A stretch of 64,000 nucleotides of DNA from Alkalilimnicola sp. S0819 (GTDB lineage: Bacteria; Pseudomonadota; Gammaproteobacteria; Nitrococcales; WHIW01): contig NZ_WHIW01000013.1 in assembly GCF_009295635.1 (NCBI RefSeq), positions 18,053 through 82,052 of the forward strand, given 5' to 3'. Below, one piece after another: positions 17,088 to 38,100 of the stretch; the stretch's first letter is position 1; each line of letters opens with the position of its first letter. A program made the translations under genes and the position numbers. Below the pieces are notes generated by a model. It was not told the DNA's origin, searched no databases, and saw only the letters and a list, made by a program, of their open reading frames with translations.

Positions 17088-17116
17088 TTGACAGGGAGTG
17101 AGCGCGTAAAGAGAAT
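17088..17116 (+). promoter_or_regulatory. Candidate promoter P2 of the tRNA-tuf operon
   Basis: Perfect -35 TTGACA (17088-17093), 17-bp spacer and GAGAAT (17111-17116, four of six). The predicted start is a few bases before tRNA-Tyr at 17132, as expected for a stable-RNA promoter. Confidence 0.65.
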
Positions 17117-17131
17117 ACGCAGTTCGCAAAC

Positions 17132-17216
17132 GGAGGGGTTCCCGAGTGGCCAAAGGGGGCAGACTGTAAATCTGCTGGCTCAGCCTTCGGAGGTTCGAAT
17201 CCTCCCCCCTCCACCA
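17132..17216 (+). tRNA. tRNA-Tyr (anticodon GTA)
   Basis: 85 nt with a seven-bp acceptor stem GGAGGGG/CCCCTCC, anticodon GTA in CTGTAAA, a long variable arm as expected for tRNA-Tyr, T-loop TTCGAAT and encoded CCA. It is the first of three tRNA genes preceding tuf, as in the E. coli tufB operon. Confidence 0.95.
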
Positions 17217-17259
17217 GATTCTTGTTGGAATGCTGGGTGTTACGCGGCGCCGGATCAGC

Positions 17260-17333
17260 GCGGGTGTAGTTCAACGGTAGAACCTCAGCCTTCCAAGCTG
17301 ATGATGTGGGTTCGATTCCCATCACCCGCTCCA
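17260..17333 (+). tRNA. tRNA-Gly (anticodon TCC)
   Basis: 74 nt. Acceptor stem GCGGGTG/CACCCGC, anticodon TCC within CTTCCAA, T-loop TTCGATT, discriminator T and encoded CCA. Confidence 0.95.
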
Positions 17334-17369
17334 GACGCAGCTTCCAGTGTGGCTGTTTGGTTCAGCAGG

Positions 17370-17445
<76 letters not shown>

Positions 17446-17522
17446 TTTCTTGGTTTGGTGGTTGGCTCTTCGGGCAGCACAGCTCTCGGGCATTTGGAAA
17501 GGATAGACGGGGAGATAAGGTC

Positions 17523-18713
<1,191 letters not shown>

Positions 18714-18724
18714 TCGATGTGTGG

Positions 18725-18756
18725 AAAGCCGCGGATAATGGCGTTCGCGGCTTTTC
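18725..18756 (+). terminator. Rho-independent terminator after tuf copy 1
   Basis: AAAGCCGCG pairs with CGCGGCTTTT around a 12-base loop, ending in a short U-run, 12 bp after the tuf stop. The U-run is short, so some read-through into tRNA-Trp and secE is possible. Confidence 0.65.
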
Positions 18757-18761
18757 AATAT

Positions 18762-18780
18762 CTGCAGTTTGAAACTGCAG
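18762..18780. repeat. Perfect palindrome abutting tRNA-Trp
   Basis: Nine-bp arms CTGCAGTTT and AAACTGCAG around a single G. The last two bases are also the first two bases of the mature tRNA-Trp. It could be a processing structure in the transcript or a protein-binding site. Confidence 0.6.
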
Positions 18781-18854
18781 GCCAGTAGCTCAATTGGTAG
18801 AGCAGCGGTCTCCAAAACCGCAGGTTGGGGGTTCGAGTCCCTCCTGGCCTGCCA
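18779..18854 (+). tRNA. tRNA-Trp (anticodon CCA)
   Basis: 76 nt. Acceptor stem AGGCCAG/CTGGCCT, D-arm and anticodon CCA within CTCCAAA, T-loop TTCGAGT, discriminator G and encoded CCA. The tuf-tRNA-Trp-secE order is common in gammaproteobacteria. Confidence 0.95.
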
Positions 18855-18911
18855 TCTTTGTTCGTAACGCGGGCGCCCTGGGGTGTACCGCGCTTTTGGT
18901 TGTCTAGCCGT

Positions 18912-19277
18912 ATGGTCGCAGAAAAGTCGCCCCTCGACGCCGCCAAATTGATCTTCGCTCTTGCGTTGGTCGCTGCGGGGGTGGTCGGTTTCTACTACTA
19001 CGAAGACCAGTCTCAGTTGTACCGGGTGCTGGGGCTTCTGGTGGTGGTTGCCATGGCGGCGGCGGTCGCTATGACCACTTGGTTGGGGCGCAATGTCTGG
19101 GCCTCGGGCAAGGCCTCCTACAACGAGGTGCGGCGGGTTATCTGGCCGACGCGTCAGGAAACCCTGCAGACGACCTTGGTGGTCATGGTGGTGGTGCTCA
19201 TCGTTGCGATATTCCTGTGGCTGGTCGACAGCCTGTCGCTGTGGGTGGTCCGCTGGCTGACGGGGCTGGGAGGCTAA
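18912..19277 (+). CDS. secE: Preprotein translocase subunit SecE
   Basis: 121 residues with three hydrophobic segments (about 12-29, 36-54 and 87-110), the longer gammaproteobacterial form. The conserved amphipathic region '[20 protein letters not shown]' precedes the last helix and binds SecY. It forms the SecYEG inner-membrane channel. ATG 18912 was chosen as the start of the first hydrophobic region; its ribosome site is weak. nusG follows after 4 bp. Confidence 0.94.
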   Translation: MVAEKSPLDAAKLIFALALVAAGVVGFYYYEDQSQLYRVLGLLVVVAMAAAVAMTTWLGRNVWASGKASYNEVRRVIWPTRQETLQTTLVVMVVVLIVAIFLWLVDSLSLWVVRWLTGLGG

Positions 19278-19281
19278 GGAT

Positions 19282-19815
19282 ATGGCGAAGCGCTGGTATG
19301 TGGTCCATGCCTACTCGGGCTTTGAGAACCAGGTACGCAAGTCACTGATCGATCGCGTCAAGCGCGCCGAGATGGAAGACCTGTTCGGCGAGATTCTCGT
19401 GCCCACCGAAGAGGTGGTGGAGATCCGCGAAGGGCAGAAGCGCCGTAGTGAGCGCAAGTTCTTCCCCGGCTATGTGCTGGTGCAGATGGAAATGAACGAT
19501 GCCACCTGGCATCTGGTGCGCGAAGTGCCCCGGGTGATGGGCTTCATCGGTGGTACCACCGATAGGCCGGCGCCCATCACGGAGCGTGAGGCTGAAGCCA
19601 TCCTCAATCGCGTCAAGGAAGGGGCCGAGAAGCCCCGGCCGAAGGTGCTGTTCGAGGTGGGCGAAGTGGTGCGGGTCACCGAGGGCCCTTTCACCGACTT
19701 CAATGGCGTGGTGGAAGAGGTCAATTACGAGAAGAGTCGCCTGCGCGTGGCGGTACTCATCTTTGGTCGTTCCACCCCGGTCGAACTGGAGTTCGGCCAG
19801 GTTGAGAAGACCTGA
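19282..19815 (+). CDS. nusG: Transcription termination/antitermination factor NusG
   Basis: 177 residues. The N-terminal NGN domain ('[16 protein letters not shown]', '[10 protein letters not shown]', 'FIGG') binds the RNA polymerase clamp. The C-terminal KOW domain ('[22 protein letters not shown]') binds Rho or S10. Full length. It couples transcription to translation. The start follows CTAAGG, 4 bp after secE. Confidence 0.97.
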   Translation: MAKRWYVVHAYSGFENQVRKSLIDRVKRAEMEDLFGEILVPTEEVVEIREGQKRRSERKFFPGYVLVQMEMNDATWHLVREVPRVMGFIGGTTDRPAPITEREAEAILNRVKEGAEKPRPKVLFEVGEVVRVTEGPFTDFNGVVEEVNYEKSRLRVAVLIFGRSTPVELEFGQVEKT

Positions 19816-19906
19816 CGATTTTTGTGGCGGGCGCCGGTGTGCCGGGGCCCGTGTCGGTATGGATCGGGGAGCCGCAAGGCGTTCGCACCCGCCCAAGGAG
19901 TCTTGA

Positions 19907-20338
19907 ATGGCCAAGAAAGTAACGGCTTACATCAAGCTGCAGGTCGCAGCTGGTCAGGCGAATCCCAGTCCCCCGGTCGGGCCCGCACTGGGTCAGCACG
20001 GTGTCAACATCATGGAGTTCTGCAAGGCGTTCAACGCCCAGACGCAGAACATCGAGGCGGGTCTGCCGACTCCCGTGGTGATCACCGTCTACAACGACCG
20101 CAGCTTCACCTTCGTCACCAAGACCCCGCCCGCGGCGGTGCTGCTGAAGAAGGCCGCCGGCATCAAGTCCGGCAGCGGCCGTCCGAACACCGAGAAGGTC
20201 GGCACCGTGACTCGCGAACAGCTCGAAGAGATCGCCAAGACCAAGATGCCCGATCTCAATGCGGCCGAGCTGGATGCGGCGGTGCGCTCCGTTGCGGGTA
20301 CCGCCCGCAGCATGGGCCTGAACGTGGAGGGACTGTAA
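19907..20338 (+). CDS. rplK: 50S ribosomal protein L11
   Basis: 143 residues, full length. '[31 protein letters not shown]' carries the conserved N-terminal proline-rich hinge; the C-terminal half binds 23S rRNA at the GTPase-associated centre. AAGGAG lies 7 bp before the ATG. A 91-bp leader separates it from nusG, where L1-type autoregulation of the L11-L1 unit could act; no L1 site was proven. Confidence 0.97.
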   Translation: MAKKVTAYIKLQVAAGQANPSPPVGPALGQHGVNIMEFCKAFNAQTQNIEAGLPTPVVITVYNDRSFTFVTKTPPAAVLLKKAAGIKSGSGRPNTEKVGTVTREQLEEIAKTKMPDLNAAELDAAVRSVAGTARSMGLNVEGL

Positions 20339-20341
20339 GTC

Positions 20342-21037
20342 ATGGCGAAGCTCAGCAAGCGGCAGAAAGCCATCCGTGAAAAGCTCGAGCCGGGCAAGGC
20401 CTATGAACTGGTCGAGGCCCTGGAGCTGCTGAAGTCCTTCCCGACCGCGAAGTTCGCCGAGTCGGTGGATGTCAGCGTCAACTTGGGTGTGGACCCCCGT
20501 AAATCCGATCAGGTAGTGCGCGGTTCCACCGTGTTGCCCAACGGCACCGGCAAGACCGTGCGCGTCGCCGTGTTCGCCCAGGGCGACAACGCCGAAGCAG
20601 CCAAGGAAGCCGGCGCCGACCTGGTCGGCATGGACGATCTGGCCGAGCAGATCAAGGGCGGCGATCTGAACTTCGATGTGGTTATTGCCAGCCCCGACAC
20701 CATGGGTGTGGTGGGTCGTCTGGGAACCATCTTGGGCCCTCGTGGTCTGATGCCGAACCCGAAGGTTGGTACCGTGACCACCGATGTGGCGGGTGCCGTG
20801 CGCAACGCCAAGGCCGGTCAGGTGCGCTACCGCACCGACAAGGGCGGCGTGATCCACTGCTCCATCGGCAAGCTCGATTTCGAGGTGCCGGCGCTGCAGC
20901 AGAACCTGGAGGCGCTGATTGCTGACCTGACCAAGGCCAAGCCGTCGGCTGCCAAGGGCGTGTATCTGAAGAAGATCACGATCTCTTCCACCATGGGCCC
21001 CGGCCTGGCGGTGGATACCGGCGCCTACGTCGGTTAA
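20342..21037 (+). CDS. rplA: 50S ribosomal protein L1
   Basis: 231 residues. Conserved signature '[31 protein letters not shown]' lies in the central domain. It binds 23S rRNA in the L1 stalk, helps release E-site tRNA, and in E. coli represses translation of its own operon. It starts 3 bp after rplK. Confidence 0.97.
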   Translation: MAKLSKRQKAIREKLEPGKAYELVEALELLKSFPTAKFAESVDVSVNLGVDPRKSDQVVRGSTVLPNGTGKTVRVAVFAQGDNAEAAKEAGADLVGMDDLAEQIKGGDLNFDVVIASPDTMGVVGRLGTILGPRGLMPNPKVGTVTTDVAGAVRNAKAGQVRYRTDKGGVIHCSIGKLDFEVPALQQNLEALIADLTKAKPSAAKGVYLKKITISSTMGPGLAVDTGAYVG

Positions 21038-21299
21038 CGATTCAAGCCCCGTCGGCACGTCCGGCGGGCAAAGTGTCTTGAGGCTGTCGGTTGATGCGGC
21101 AGCCGTCAAAGACCGCATGGTGCGCGCAAGCGCTTAAAGGCAAGGGGCGACCCAAGCCGCCTGCGCAGACGGTGAGTAGCTCAGACAGGATTTCCTGCAT
21201 GAGGCCACCGTGTCGAGGGGCGAGCTCGTGCTCGGCCCTCACTGGGTGACGGCGATGTCCGTCGTCGCTCGGACCATGCACGTTCCAGGAGGAAATAGA
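21038..21299 (+). promoter_or_regulatory. Probable L10 (rplJL) leader
   Basis: 262 bp upstream of rplJ without a gene. It contains several inverted repeats and the segment CCGCCTGCGCAGACGGTG (about 21159-21176), which resembles the conserved element of gammaproteobacterial L10 leaders. In such leaders the L10-(L7/L12) complex binds the mRNA and represses translation. Position and length fit; the fold was not computed. Confidence 0.6.
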
Positions 21300-21821
21300 A
21301 TGGCTCTCAATCTGGAACAGAAAAAGGCGATGGTGCAGGAAGTCGCCGCTGTCGCGCAGGACGCCCAGGCCGCCATTGGCGCGGAATACCGTGGGCTGAC
21401 TGCGGTGCAGATGGATGAACTGCGAGCCGAGGCGCGCAAGCAGGGTGTCTACCTTCGGGTGGTCAAGAACACTCTGATGCGTCGAGCCGTGGAGAACACT
21501 CCCTTCGAATGCATGAAGGAAGGCTTCACCGGCCCGTTGCTGATGGCGTTTTCGCAGGAAGAGCCCGGTGCTGCGGCCCGAGTCCTGAAGGATTTCGGCA
21601 AGCAGAACGAGAAGCTGGTCGTGAAGCTGATAGCCCTGCAGGGCCGACTGCTGAACGCCGGCGACCTCGATCGGGTCGCATCCATGCCCACTCGCGACGA
21701 AGCGATCAGCGTGCTCATGGCGACCATGCGCGCTCCGGTCCAGAAGCTGGCAACCACCTTGAACGAGGTGCCCGGCAAGCTGGTTCGGACCCTGGCCGCT
21801 GTGCGCGATGCCAAGCAGTGA
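21300..21821 (+). CDS. rplJ: 50S ribosomal protein L10
   Basis: 173 residues. 'MALNLEQKKAMVQEVAAVAQ' is a typical N-terminus, and the C-terminal helix anchors L7/L12 dimers to the ribosomal stalk. ATG 21300 follows CAGGAGGAAA; an upstream in-frame start in the leader is not credible. L10 is the likely repressor acting on the leader just upstream. Confidence 0.96.
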   Translation: MALNLEQKKAMVQEVAAVAQDAQAAIGAEYRGLTAVQMDELRAEARKQGVYLRVVKNTLMRRAVENTPFECMKEGFTGPLLMAFSQEEPGAAARVLKDFGKQNEKLVVKLIALQGRLLNAGDLDRVASMPTRDEAISVLMATMRAPVQKLATTLNEVPGKLVRTLAAVRDAKQ

Positions 21822-21883
21822 GCTGAGCCTTTTTCTTTCTACCGTTTAGCGGAAACTAACGCGTCAACCCAGGAGTTACGACT

Positions 21884-22264
21884 ATGGCCGTTTCCAAAGA
21901 AGATATCCTCGAGACGATTGGCAACATGTCCGTGCTTGAGGTCGTCGATCTCATCGAAGCCATGGAAGAGAAGTTCGGTGTGACCGCCGCCGCCGCCGTG
22001 GCCGCCGCCCCGGCCGCCGCGGGTGGTGGTGATGCCGCCGCCGCCGAAGAGCAGACCGAGTTCGACGTCATCATGACCAGCTTCGGTTCCAACAAGGTCT
22101 CCGTGATCAAGGCCGTGCGCGGCATCACCGGTCTGGGCCTGAAGGAAGCCAAGGAAGTCGTGGAAGGCGCCCCGAGCCCGATCAAGGAAGGCGCTTCCAA
22201 GGAAGAGGCCGACGACATCAAGGCCAAGCTGGAAGAGGCCGGCGCCAGCGTCGAGATCAAGTAA
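21884..22264 (+). CDS. rplL: 50S ribosomal protein L7/L12
   Basis: 126 residues. N-terminal dimerisation helix ('[17 protein letters not shown]'), an Ala/Gly-rich hinge (about residues 33-50), and a C-terminal domain with '[26 protein letters not shown]' that recruits translational GTPases. Strongly acidic, as usual. It is followed by an attenuator-like hairpin before rpoB. Confidence 0.97.
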   Translation: MAVSKEDILETIGNMSVLEVVDLIEAMEEKFGVTAAAAVAAAPAAAGGGDAAAAEEQTEFDVIMTSFGSNKVSVIKAVRGITGLGLKEAKEVVEGAPSPIKEGASKEEADDIKAKLEEAGASVEIK

Positions 22265-22304
22265 GCCTTGATCCACGCGCGGCACGATCGTCGCTGACAG
22301 ATGG

Positions 22305-22340
22305 CTGGTGGCGCCACGGCGCCACCAGCCTTTTCCCGTT
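22305..22340 (+). terminator. Attenuator between rplL and rpoB
   Basis: A GC-rich stem with arms starting CTGGTGGCG and ending CGCCACCAG (22305-22328), then CCTTTTCCCG. It lies 40 bp after the rplL stop, where E. coli has a partial terminator that lowers rpoBC expression relative to rplJL. The same role is likely here. Confidence 0.7.
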
Positions 22341-22482
22341 TCTGGGAAAAGCGAGTGCAAACTTGCGAGTTTCAGGGCCGCAGGCCCCCGTCCCCCCGGC
22401 GCAACGGGAAGGTTCGCAAAGGGGTGGAATTCGGAACTTTGGACTCGCCCGCCTGAACCGAGACATTAGGTGAGGAACCTCG

Positions 22483-26547
<4,065 letters not shown>

Positions 26548-26609
26548 GGGGTGCCCCGCGCACCCCTCGCGGTCAACCGTTTTAACGAATCGAGGAACGG
26601 GCAGCGGAC

Positions 26610-30893
<4,284 letters not shown>

Positions 30894-30936
30894 GTCCCGC
30901 CCGCGCGATTGGGTAAAACGCAGCCCGGTCGCGCGG

Positions 30937-30965
30937 TTGACAGCCCCCAGGGCTACACCTACAAT
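30937..30965 (+). promoter_or_regulatory. Consensus sigma-70 promoter for the str operon
   Basis: TTGACA (30937-30942), exactly 17 bp, TACAAT (30960-30965, five of six). It lies in the 137-bp gap between rpoC and rpsL. Predicted start around 30972. This would give rpsL-rpsG-fusA-tuf their own strong promoter independent of rpoBC. Confidence 0.82.
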
Positions 30966-30976
30966 TGCGCACCTTC

Positions 30977-31009
30977 GACAGGCCGGACCCCGGCCTGTCG
31001 TTTGTTTTC
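30977..31009 (+). terminator. Terminator/attenuator hairpin upstream of rpsL
   Basis: Ten-bp perfect stem (30977-30986 with 30990-30999) with a three-base loop, followed by GTTTGTTTTC. It begins about five bases after the start predicted for the promoter at 30937-30965. It may therefore terminate rpoBC transcripts and at the same time form the 5' end of the rpsL mRNA. Confidence 0.75.
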
Positions 31010-31030
31010 AGAGTTGGAGTGACCGTCCCG

Positions 31031-31405
31031 ATGGCAACGATCAACCAGTTGGTACGCAAGGGCCGCAAGAGCAAGCCGGAGAAAAGTAATGTCCCGGCGC
31101 TGGAGGCTTGCCCCCAGAAGCGCGGCGTGTGCACCCGTGTCTACACCACGACCCCGAAGAAGCCGAACTCGGCGCTTCGCAAGGTGGCGCGCGTGCGCTT
31201 GACCAACGGTTACGAGGTGAGCTCCTACATCGGTGGTGAAGGGCATAACCTTCAGGAGCACTCCGTGGTGCTGATTCGCGGCGGTCGCGTAAAGGACTTG
31301 CCGGGTGTGCGTTATCACACCGTGCGTGGCGCGCTGGACACCGCCGGTGTCGACAAGCGGCGCCAGGCGCGTTCCAAGTACGGCGCCAAGCGGCCCAAGG
31401 GCTGA
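31031..31405 (+). CDS. rpsL: 30S ribosomal protein S12
   Basis: 124 residues. '[19 protein letters not shown]' has Lys at the position mutated in streptomycin resistance, and '[12 protein letters not shown]' has Lys and Pro at the second hot spot, so the allele is wild type. It sits in the decoding centre. ATG 31031 was chosen because the protein begins '[11 protein letters not shown]' as in the family; upstream in-frame codons overlap the hairpin. GGAG lies at 31015-31018. Confidence 0.97.
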   Translation: MATINQLVRKGRKSKPEKSNVPALEACPQKRGVCTRVYTTTPKKPNSALRKVARVRLTNGYEVSSYIGGEGHNLQEHSVVLIRGGRVKDLPGVRYHTVRGALDTAGVDKRRQARSKYGAKRPKG

Positions 31406-31445
31406 AGGCCGGGTCGCCGCGTTTCACCGCACAGGTATCAGGTAG

Positions 31446-31925
<480 letters not shown>

Positions 31926-31942
31926 CAGCAAGGTTTTTGACC

Positions 31943-34042
31943 GTGGCACGCAAGCATCCTATCGAGCGGTATCGCAACATCGGCATCATGGCGCACATCG
32001 ATGCCGGCAAGACGACCACCACCGAGCGAATCCTGTTCTACACCGGCATCTCCCACAAGATTGGCGAGACCCATGAAGGTGCCGCCACCATGGACTGGAT
32101 GGAGCAGGAGCAGGAGCGGGGTATTACCATTACCTCCGCGGCCACGACCTGTTTCTGGCAGGGCATGGATCAGCAGTACCCGCAGCACCGCATCAATATC
32201 ATTGATACGCCGGGTCACGTGGATTTCACCATCGAGGTGGAGCGATCCCTGCGTGTGCTGGATGGGGCGGTGGCCGTGTTCTGTGCCGTGGGTGGTGTGG
32301 AGCCGCAGTCCGAGACCGTCTGGCGCCAGGCCAACAAGTACGGCGTGCCGCGCATGGCGTTCGTCAACAAGATGGATCGTGCCGGCGCCAACTTCCTGCG
32401 CGTGGTCGAGCAGATCAAGACGCGGCTGGCTGCGCCGGTTCTGCCGATCCAGTTGCCTATCGGTGCCGAGGAAGGCTTCGAGGGTGTGGTCGATCTCATT
32501 CGCATGAAGGCGATCTACTGGAACCCCAACGACGCGGGCGTGACCTACGAGGAAAAGGATATTCCTGCCGAGCTCGCGGATGAGGCGGCGGAGTACCGCG
32601 AAGCCCTGGTCGAGGCGGCTGCCGAAGGCTCCGAGGAGCTGATGGAGAAGTACCTCGAAGACGGCGACCTGAGCAACGACGAGATCAAGGCGGGTCTGCG
32701 TGCGCAGTGTCTGCGCAACGAGATCGTCCCCGCTATGTGCGGTACCGCGTTCAAGAACAAGGGCGTGCAGGCGATGCTCGACGCAGTCGTCGAGTTCATG
32801 CCCAGCCCGGTTGATGTGCCCGCCATCCAGGGTGTGCTGGATGACGGCAAGGAGACCCCGGCCGAGCGCAAGCCCAGCGATGATCAGCCCTTCTCGGCGC
32901 TGGCCTTCAAGATTGCGACCGACCCCTTTGTCGGCACGCTGACCTTCTTCCGGGTCTACTCCGGTGTCGTCAACAGCGGCGACAGCGTGTTCAACTCGGT
33001 GAAGAGCAAGAAGGAGCGGTTCGGGCGTATCGTTCAGATGCACTCCAATAACCGTGAAGAGATCAAGGAAGTGCGTGCCGGCGATATCGCCGCGGCCGTC
33101 GGCCTGAAGGATGTCACCACCGGTGACACCCTGTGCGACCCGGACAACAAGATCATCCTCGAGCGGATGGATTTCCCCGAGCCGGTGATCTCCGTGGCCG
33201 TGGAGCCGAAGACCAAGGCTGATCAGGAGAAGATGGGTGTTGCGCTGGGCAAGCTTGCCCAGGAGGACCCGTCGTTCCAGGTGCGTACCGACGAAGAGTC
33301 CGGCCAGACCATTATCTCCGGCATGGGCGAGTTGCATCTCGAGATCATCGTCGATCGCCTCAAGCGCGAGTTCAAGGTTGAGGCGAACGTGGGTCAGCCC
33401 CAGGTGGCCTACCGCGAGACGATTCGCAAGGCGGTGGAGCAGGAAGGCAAGTTCGTCCGCCAGTCCGGTGGTCGCGGTCAGTTCGGTCACGTTTACATCA
33501 AGCTGGAGCCGCAGGAGCCTGGCGCCGGGTACGAGTTCGTCAATGCGATCACCGGCGGCGTGATTCCGAAGGAATACATTCCTTCCGTGGACAAGGGCAT
33601 CCAGGAGCAGATGGACAACGGCGTGCTGGCCGGGTTCCCGGTGGTGGATCTGAAGATCACCCTGTACGACGGTTCCTACCACGACGTGGACTCCTCGGAA
33701 ATGGCGTTCAAGATCGCCGGCTCCATGGCCTTCAAGGAAGGCTTCGCGAAGGCCAGTCCGGTGCTTCTCGAGCCCATCGCGAAGGTCGAGGTGGTCACCC
33801 CGGAAGAATACATGGGTGATGTGATGGGCGACCTTAACCGTCGCCGCGGCATGGTCCAGGGCATGGATGACGTGCCCACCGGCAAGGTGATCCGCGCCGA
33901 AGTGCCCATGAAGGAAATGTTCGGTTACGCGACCGATCTGCGTAGTGCGACCCAGGGCCGTGCGGCCTACAGCATGGAGTTCGCGAAGTACGCCGAGGCC
34001 CCGAGCAGCGTCGCCGACGAAGTGATCAAGAAGGCGTCCTGA
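31943..34042 (+). CDS. fusA: Elongation factor G
   Basis: 699 residues. G1 '[15 protein letters not shown]' is near residue 17, G3 'DTPGHVDF' and G4 'NKMDRAGA' follow, then domains II-V. GTPase that drives translocation. GTG 31943 was chosen: the family begins 'MARxxPIxRYRNIGI', and GCAAGG gives a good ribosome site. TTG at 31937 would add two residues. A 51-bp gap precedes the second tuf. Confidence 0.97.
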   Translation: MARKHPIERYRNIGIMAHIDAGKTTTTERILFYTGISHKIGETHEGAATMDWMEQEQERGITITSAATTCFWQGMDQQYPQHRINIIDTPGHVDFTIEVERSLRVLDGAVAVFCAVGGVEPQSETVWRQANKYGVPRMAFVNKMDRAGANFLRVVEQIKTRLAAPVLPIQLPIGAEEGFEGVVDLIRMKAIYWNPNDAGVTYEEKDIPAELADEAAEYREALVEAAAEGSEELMEKYLEDGDLSNDEIKAGLRAQCLRNEIVPAMCGTAFKNKGVQAMLDAVVEFMPSPVDVPAIQGVLDDGKETPAERKPSDDQPFSALAFKIATDPFVGTLTFFRVYSGVVNSGDSVFNSVKSKKERFGRIVQMHSNNREEIKEVRAGDIAAAVGLKDVTTGDTLCDPDNKIILERMDFPEPVISVAVEPKTKADQEKMGVALGKLAQEDPSFQVRTDEESGQTIISGMGELHLEIIVDRLKREFKVEANVGQPQVAYRETIRKAVEQEGKFVRQSGGRGQFGHVYIKLEPQEPGAGYEFVNAITGGVIPKEYIPSVDKGIQEQMDNGVLAGFPVVDLKITLYDGSYHDVDSSEMAFKIAGSMAFKEGFAKASPVLLEPIAKVEVVTPEEYMGDVMGDLNRRRGMVQGMDDVPTGKVIRAEVPMKEMFGYATDLRSATQGRAAYSMEFAKYAEAPSSVADEVIKKAS

Positions 34043-34093
34043 TTTCGGCGTCCCATAGACAGCGAAAGCATTCAGATTCAAGCGAGGTGAGCC

Positions 34094-35284
<1,191 letters not shown>

Positions 35285-35292
35285 GTGTAGTC

Positions 35293-35604
35293 ATGGCGAA
35301 CCAGAGAATTCGTATTCGCTTGAAGGCATTCGATCATCGCTTGATCGATCAGTCTGCCCGCGAAATCGTCGAGACGGCCAAGCGCACCGGTGCCCAAGTG
35401 AAGGGCCCGATCCCGCTGCCGATCAAGAAAGAGCGTTACACCATCCTGATTTCACCGCACGTGAACAAGGATGCCCGTGACCAGTACGAAATTCGGACGC
35501 ACAAGCGCCTGATGGACATTGTTGATCCGACGGACAAGACGGTCGATGCGCTGATGAAGCTCGACCTGTCCGCCGGCGTCGACGTACAGATCAAGCTGTA
35601 CTAG
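35293..35604 (+). CDS. rpsJ: 30S ribosomal protein S10
   Basis: 103 residues. '[18 protein letters not shown]' at the N-terminus and '[25 protein letters not shown]' at the C-terminus. Binds 16S rRNA in the head and also NusB/NusG. Only 8 bp separate it from tuf, with no good Shine-Dalgarno of its own, so it probably depends on translational coupling. Confidence 0.97.
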   Translation: MANQRIRIRLKAFDHRLIDQSAREIVETAKRTGAQVKGPIPLPIKKERYTILISPHVNKDARDQYEIRTHKRLMDIVDPTDKTVDALMKLDLSAGVDVQIKLY

Positions 35605-35622
35605 GGCGTTACGCGCTACAGC

Positions 35623-35652
35623 GGGACTCCCCTCCCTTCGAGGGGTAGTCCC
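35623..35652 (+). promoter_or_regulatory. Stem-loop between rpsJ and rplC
   Basis: Outer arms GGGACT (35623-35628) and AGTCCC (35647-35652), inner arms CCCCT and AGGGG, 7-base loop CCCTTCG, followed by ATTTGTC. It sits in the 71-bp rpsJ-rplC gap. The short U-run makes it a partial terminator or a translational regulator candidate. Confidence 0.55.
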
Positions 35653-35675
35653 ATTTGTCTCTAGAGAGGGTAACG

Positions 35676-36326
35676 ATGGGTATCGGAATCGTCGGTCGTA
35701 AGTGCGGCATGACGCGGGTTTTCACCGAGGAAGGTCAGTCCGTCCCGGTGACCGTCATCGAAGTCACCCCCAACCGCATCACGCAGTTGAAGACCCCTGA
35801 GGTCGACGGCTACCGCGCGGTGCAGGTGACGGTGGGTGAGCGTCGTGCGTCCCGTGTGAGCAAGCCGCAGGCAGGTCATTTCGCCAAGGCGGGCGTGGCC
35901 GCCGGCCGCGGTGTGTGGGAGTTTCGTCTGGAAGACGGCGACACGTTGGAGCTGGAAGTTGGCGGCGAGATCAAAGCCGACACCTTCGAAGTCGGCCAAG
36001 CCGTCGATGTCGTCGGCACCAGCAAGGGCAAGGGCTTCGCGGGTGTGGTCAAGCGCCACAACTTCCGCACCCAGGACGCCAGCCACGGTAACTCCCTGGC
36101 CCATCGTGCTCCGGGTTCCATTGGTCAGAACCAGAGCCCAGGCCGCGTCTTCAAGGGTAAGAAGATGGCTGGCCAAATGGGGAATGCGCGCACCACGGAG
36201 GCGAACCTGCAGGTCGTCAGCGTCGATGCGGAGCGCAATCTGCTGTTGGTCCGCGGCGCGGTGCCGGGCAGTGTCGGTGGCGACGTGATCGTGCGTCCTG
36301 CGACCAAGACGAAGAGGGCTTCCTGA
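35676..36326 (+). CDS. rplC: 50S ribosomal protein L3
   Basis: 216 residues. '[20 protein letters not shown]' and '[34 protein letters not shown]' carry the loop that reaches the peptidyl-transferase centre. ATG 35676 follows AGAGAGGG. Its stop overlaps the rplD start (TGATG). Confidence 0.97.
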   Translation: MGIGIVGRKCGMTRVFTEEGQSVPVTVIEVTPNRITQLKTPEVDGYRAVQVTVGERRASRVSKPQAGHFAKAGVAAGRGVWEFRLEDGDTLELEVGGEIKADTFEVGQAVDVVGTSKGKGFAGVVKRHNFRTQDASHGNSLAHRAPGSIGQNQSPGRVFKGKKMAGQMGNARTTEANLQVVSVDAERNLLLVRGAVPGSVGGDVIVRPATKTKRAS

Positions 36327-36940
36327 TGGAGTTGCAGCTTCACGAAGCCGCCGGGAAGGGTGGCAAGATCGAGGTGGCGGAATCCGCCTTTGGGCGCGAG
36401 TTCAACGAAAGCCTGGTGCATCAGATCGTGGTGGCCTACATGGCGGGCGGTCGCAGCGGCACCAAGGCCCAGAAGACGCGCTCCGAGCGCCGTGGTGGCG
36501 GGGCCAAGCCCTGGCGGCAGAAGGGCACCGGTCGTGCCCGCGCCGGCACCACGCGCAGTCCGATCTGGCGCAAGGGTGGTATCACCTTCGCCGCGAAGCC
36601 GCGTAGCTACGACCAGAAGGTCAACAAGAAGATGTACCGCGCCGGCATGGCAGCGATCTTCTCCGAGCTTGCCCGTGAAGGTCGTCTGCTGGTGGTGGAG
36701 TCCTTCGATCTGGACGTGCCCAAGACCAAGGCGCTGGCCGAGCGGCTGGACGCCCTGGGTACCAAGGATTGCCTGATCGTCACGCCGGAGATCAGCGAGA
36801 ACCTGTTCCTGGCGGCGCGCAACCTCCATACCGTGGATGTGGCCGACGCTGACAGCGTCGATCCGGTGAGCCTGGTCGGTTTCGAGAACGTGGTGATCAC
36901 GGTGGATGCCGTGCGCCAGATCGAGGAGTGGCTGGCATGA
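36326..36940 (+). CDS. rplD: 50S ribosomal protein L4
   Basis: 204 residues. The extended loop '[28 protein letters not shown]' lines the exit tunnel. In E. coli L4 also represses the S10 operon through its leader; here the only obvious candidate target is the stem-loop between rpsJ and rplC. Both its ends overlap neighbouring genes by up to 4 bp. Confidence 0.97.
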   Translation: MELQLHEAAGKGGKIEVAESAFGREFNESLVHQIVVAYMAGGRSGTKAQKTRSERRGGGAKPWRQKGTGRARAGTTRSPIWRKGGITFAAKPRSYDQKVNKKMYRAGMAAIFSELAREGRLLVVESFDLDVPKTKALAERLDALGTKDCLIVTPEISENLFLAARNLHTVDVADADSVDPVSLVGFENVVITVDAVRQIEEWLA

Positions 36941-37233
36941 ATCAGGAACGTATCTACAAGGTGCTCAACGGGCCCCACGTGTCCGAGAAAAGCACCCTGA
37001 TTGCGGAAGGTGCGGGTCAGGTGGTCTTCAAGGTCGCCAAGGCCGCCACCAAAGCCGAGGTTAAGGCCGCCGTCGAACAGTTGTTCGAGGTCAAGGTCAA
37101 GGATGTTCGCGTGGCGAACATGAAGGGCAAGCAGAAGGGCTTCGGTCGCGTGCGCGGTCGCCGCTCCGACTGGAAGAAGGCGTACGTCGCGCTGGAAGAA
37201 GGCCAGGAACTGGACTTCATTGGCGGCGAGTAA
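36937..37233 (+). CDS. rplW: 50S ribosomal protein L23
   Basis: 98 residues. '[19 protein letters not shown]' start and '[22 protein letters not shown]' loop are typical. It sits at the tunnel exit and docks trigger factor and SRP. The ATG overlaps the rplD stop (ATGA); an in-frame start 9 bp upstream is less likely. Confidence 0.96.
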   Translation: MNQERIYKVLNGPHVSEKSTLIAEGAGQVVFKVAKAATKAEVKAAVEQLFEVKVKDVRVANMKGKQKGFGRVRGRRSDWKKAYVALEEGQELDFIGGE

Positions 37234-37251
37234 GTAGACAAGGGCAATACG

Positions 37252-38076
37252 ATGGCACTGGTCAAGACCAAACCGACCTCCCCCGGCCGCCGCTTCGTCG
37301 TTCAGGTCAAGGATGCGTCCTTGCACCGTGGCGAGCCTTACGGCCCGCTGGTGGAGAAGCTGAACAAGAGTGGCGGGCGCAACAATGCCGGCCGCATCAC
37401 CACTCGCCATCGTGGCGGTGGTCACAAGCGCCGTTACCGCGTGATTGACTTCAAGCGGAACAAGGACGGCGTGCCTGGTCGCGTAGAGCGGATCGAATAT
37501 GATCCGAATCGCAGTGCGAATATCGCATTGGTACTTTATGCGGACGGCGAGAGAAGGTATATTATCGCGCCTCGCGGGGTTAAGGCCGGTGATCCGGTCC
37601 AGTCCGGTAGCGACGTTGCCATCAAGCCCGGTAATGCGCTGCCGCTGCGGAATATCCCGCTGGGTACTCAGGTGCACTGCATCGAGATGAAGCCCGGCAA
37701 AGGCGCCCAGTTGGCGCGCTCGGCCGGTGCTGCGGTGCAGCTCGTGGCTCGCGAAGGTGCTTACGCCACGCTTCGGCTACGCTCCGGCGAGACCCGTCGG
37801 GTGTTGGCCGACTGCAAGGCCACCGTGGGTCAGGTCGGTAATCCCGAGCATTCCTTGCGCTCCCTGGGCAAGGCCGGTGCGACCCGTTGGCGGGGTGTGC
37901 GCCCCACGGTGCGTGGCGTGGCCATGAACCCGGTCGATCATCCGCACGGTGGTGGCGAAGGTCGCACCTCCGGCGGGCGTCATCCGGTCACCCCCTGGGG
38001 TGTGCCGACCAAGGGCCACAAGACCCGCACAAACAAACGCACCGCAGGCCTGATTGTGCGCCGGCGGAAACGTTGA
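37252..38076 (+). CDS. rplB: 50S ribosomal protein L2
   Basis: 274 residues. '[23 protein letters not shown]' in the N-terminal part and '[23 protein letters not shown]' near residues 225-250, which includes the conserved His near the peptidyl-transferase centre. Required for subunit association. 18 bp after rplW. Confidence 0.97.
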   Translation: MALVKTKPTSPGRRFVVQVKDASLHRGEPYGPLVEKLNKSGGRNNAGRITTRHRGGGHKRRYRVIDFKRNKDGVPGRVERIEYDPNRSANIALVLYADGERRYIIAPRGVKAGDPVQSGSDVAIKPGNALPLRNIPLGTQVHCIEMKPGKGAQLARSAGAAVQLVAREGAYATLRLRSGETRRVLADCKATVGQVGNPEHSLRSLGKAGATRWRGVRPTVRGVAMNPVDHPHGGGEGRTSGGRHPVTPWGVPTKGHKTRTNKRTAGLIVRRRKR

Positions 38077-38100
38077 TCGGATACAGAGGTTGGGTGAACA

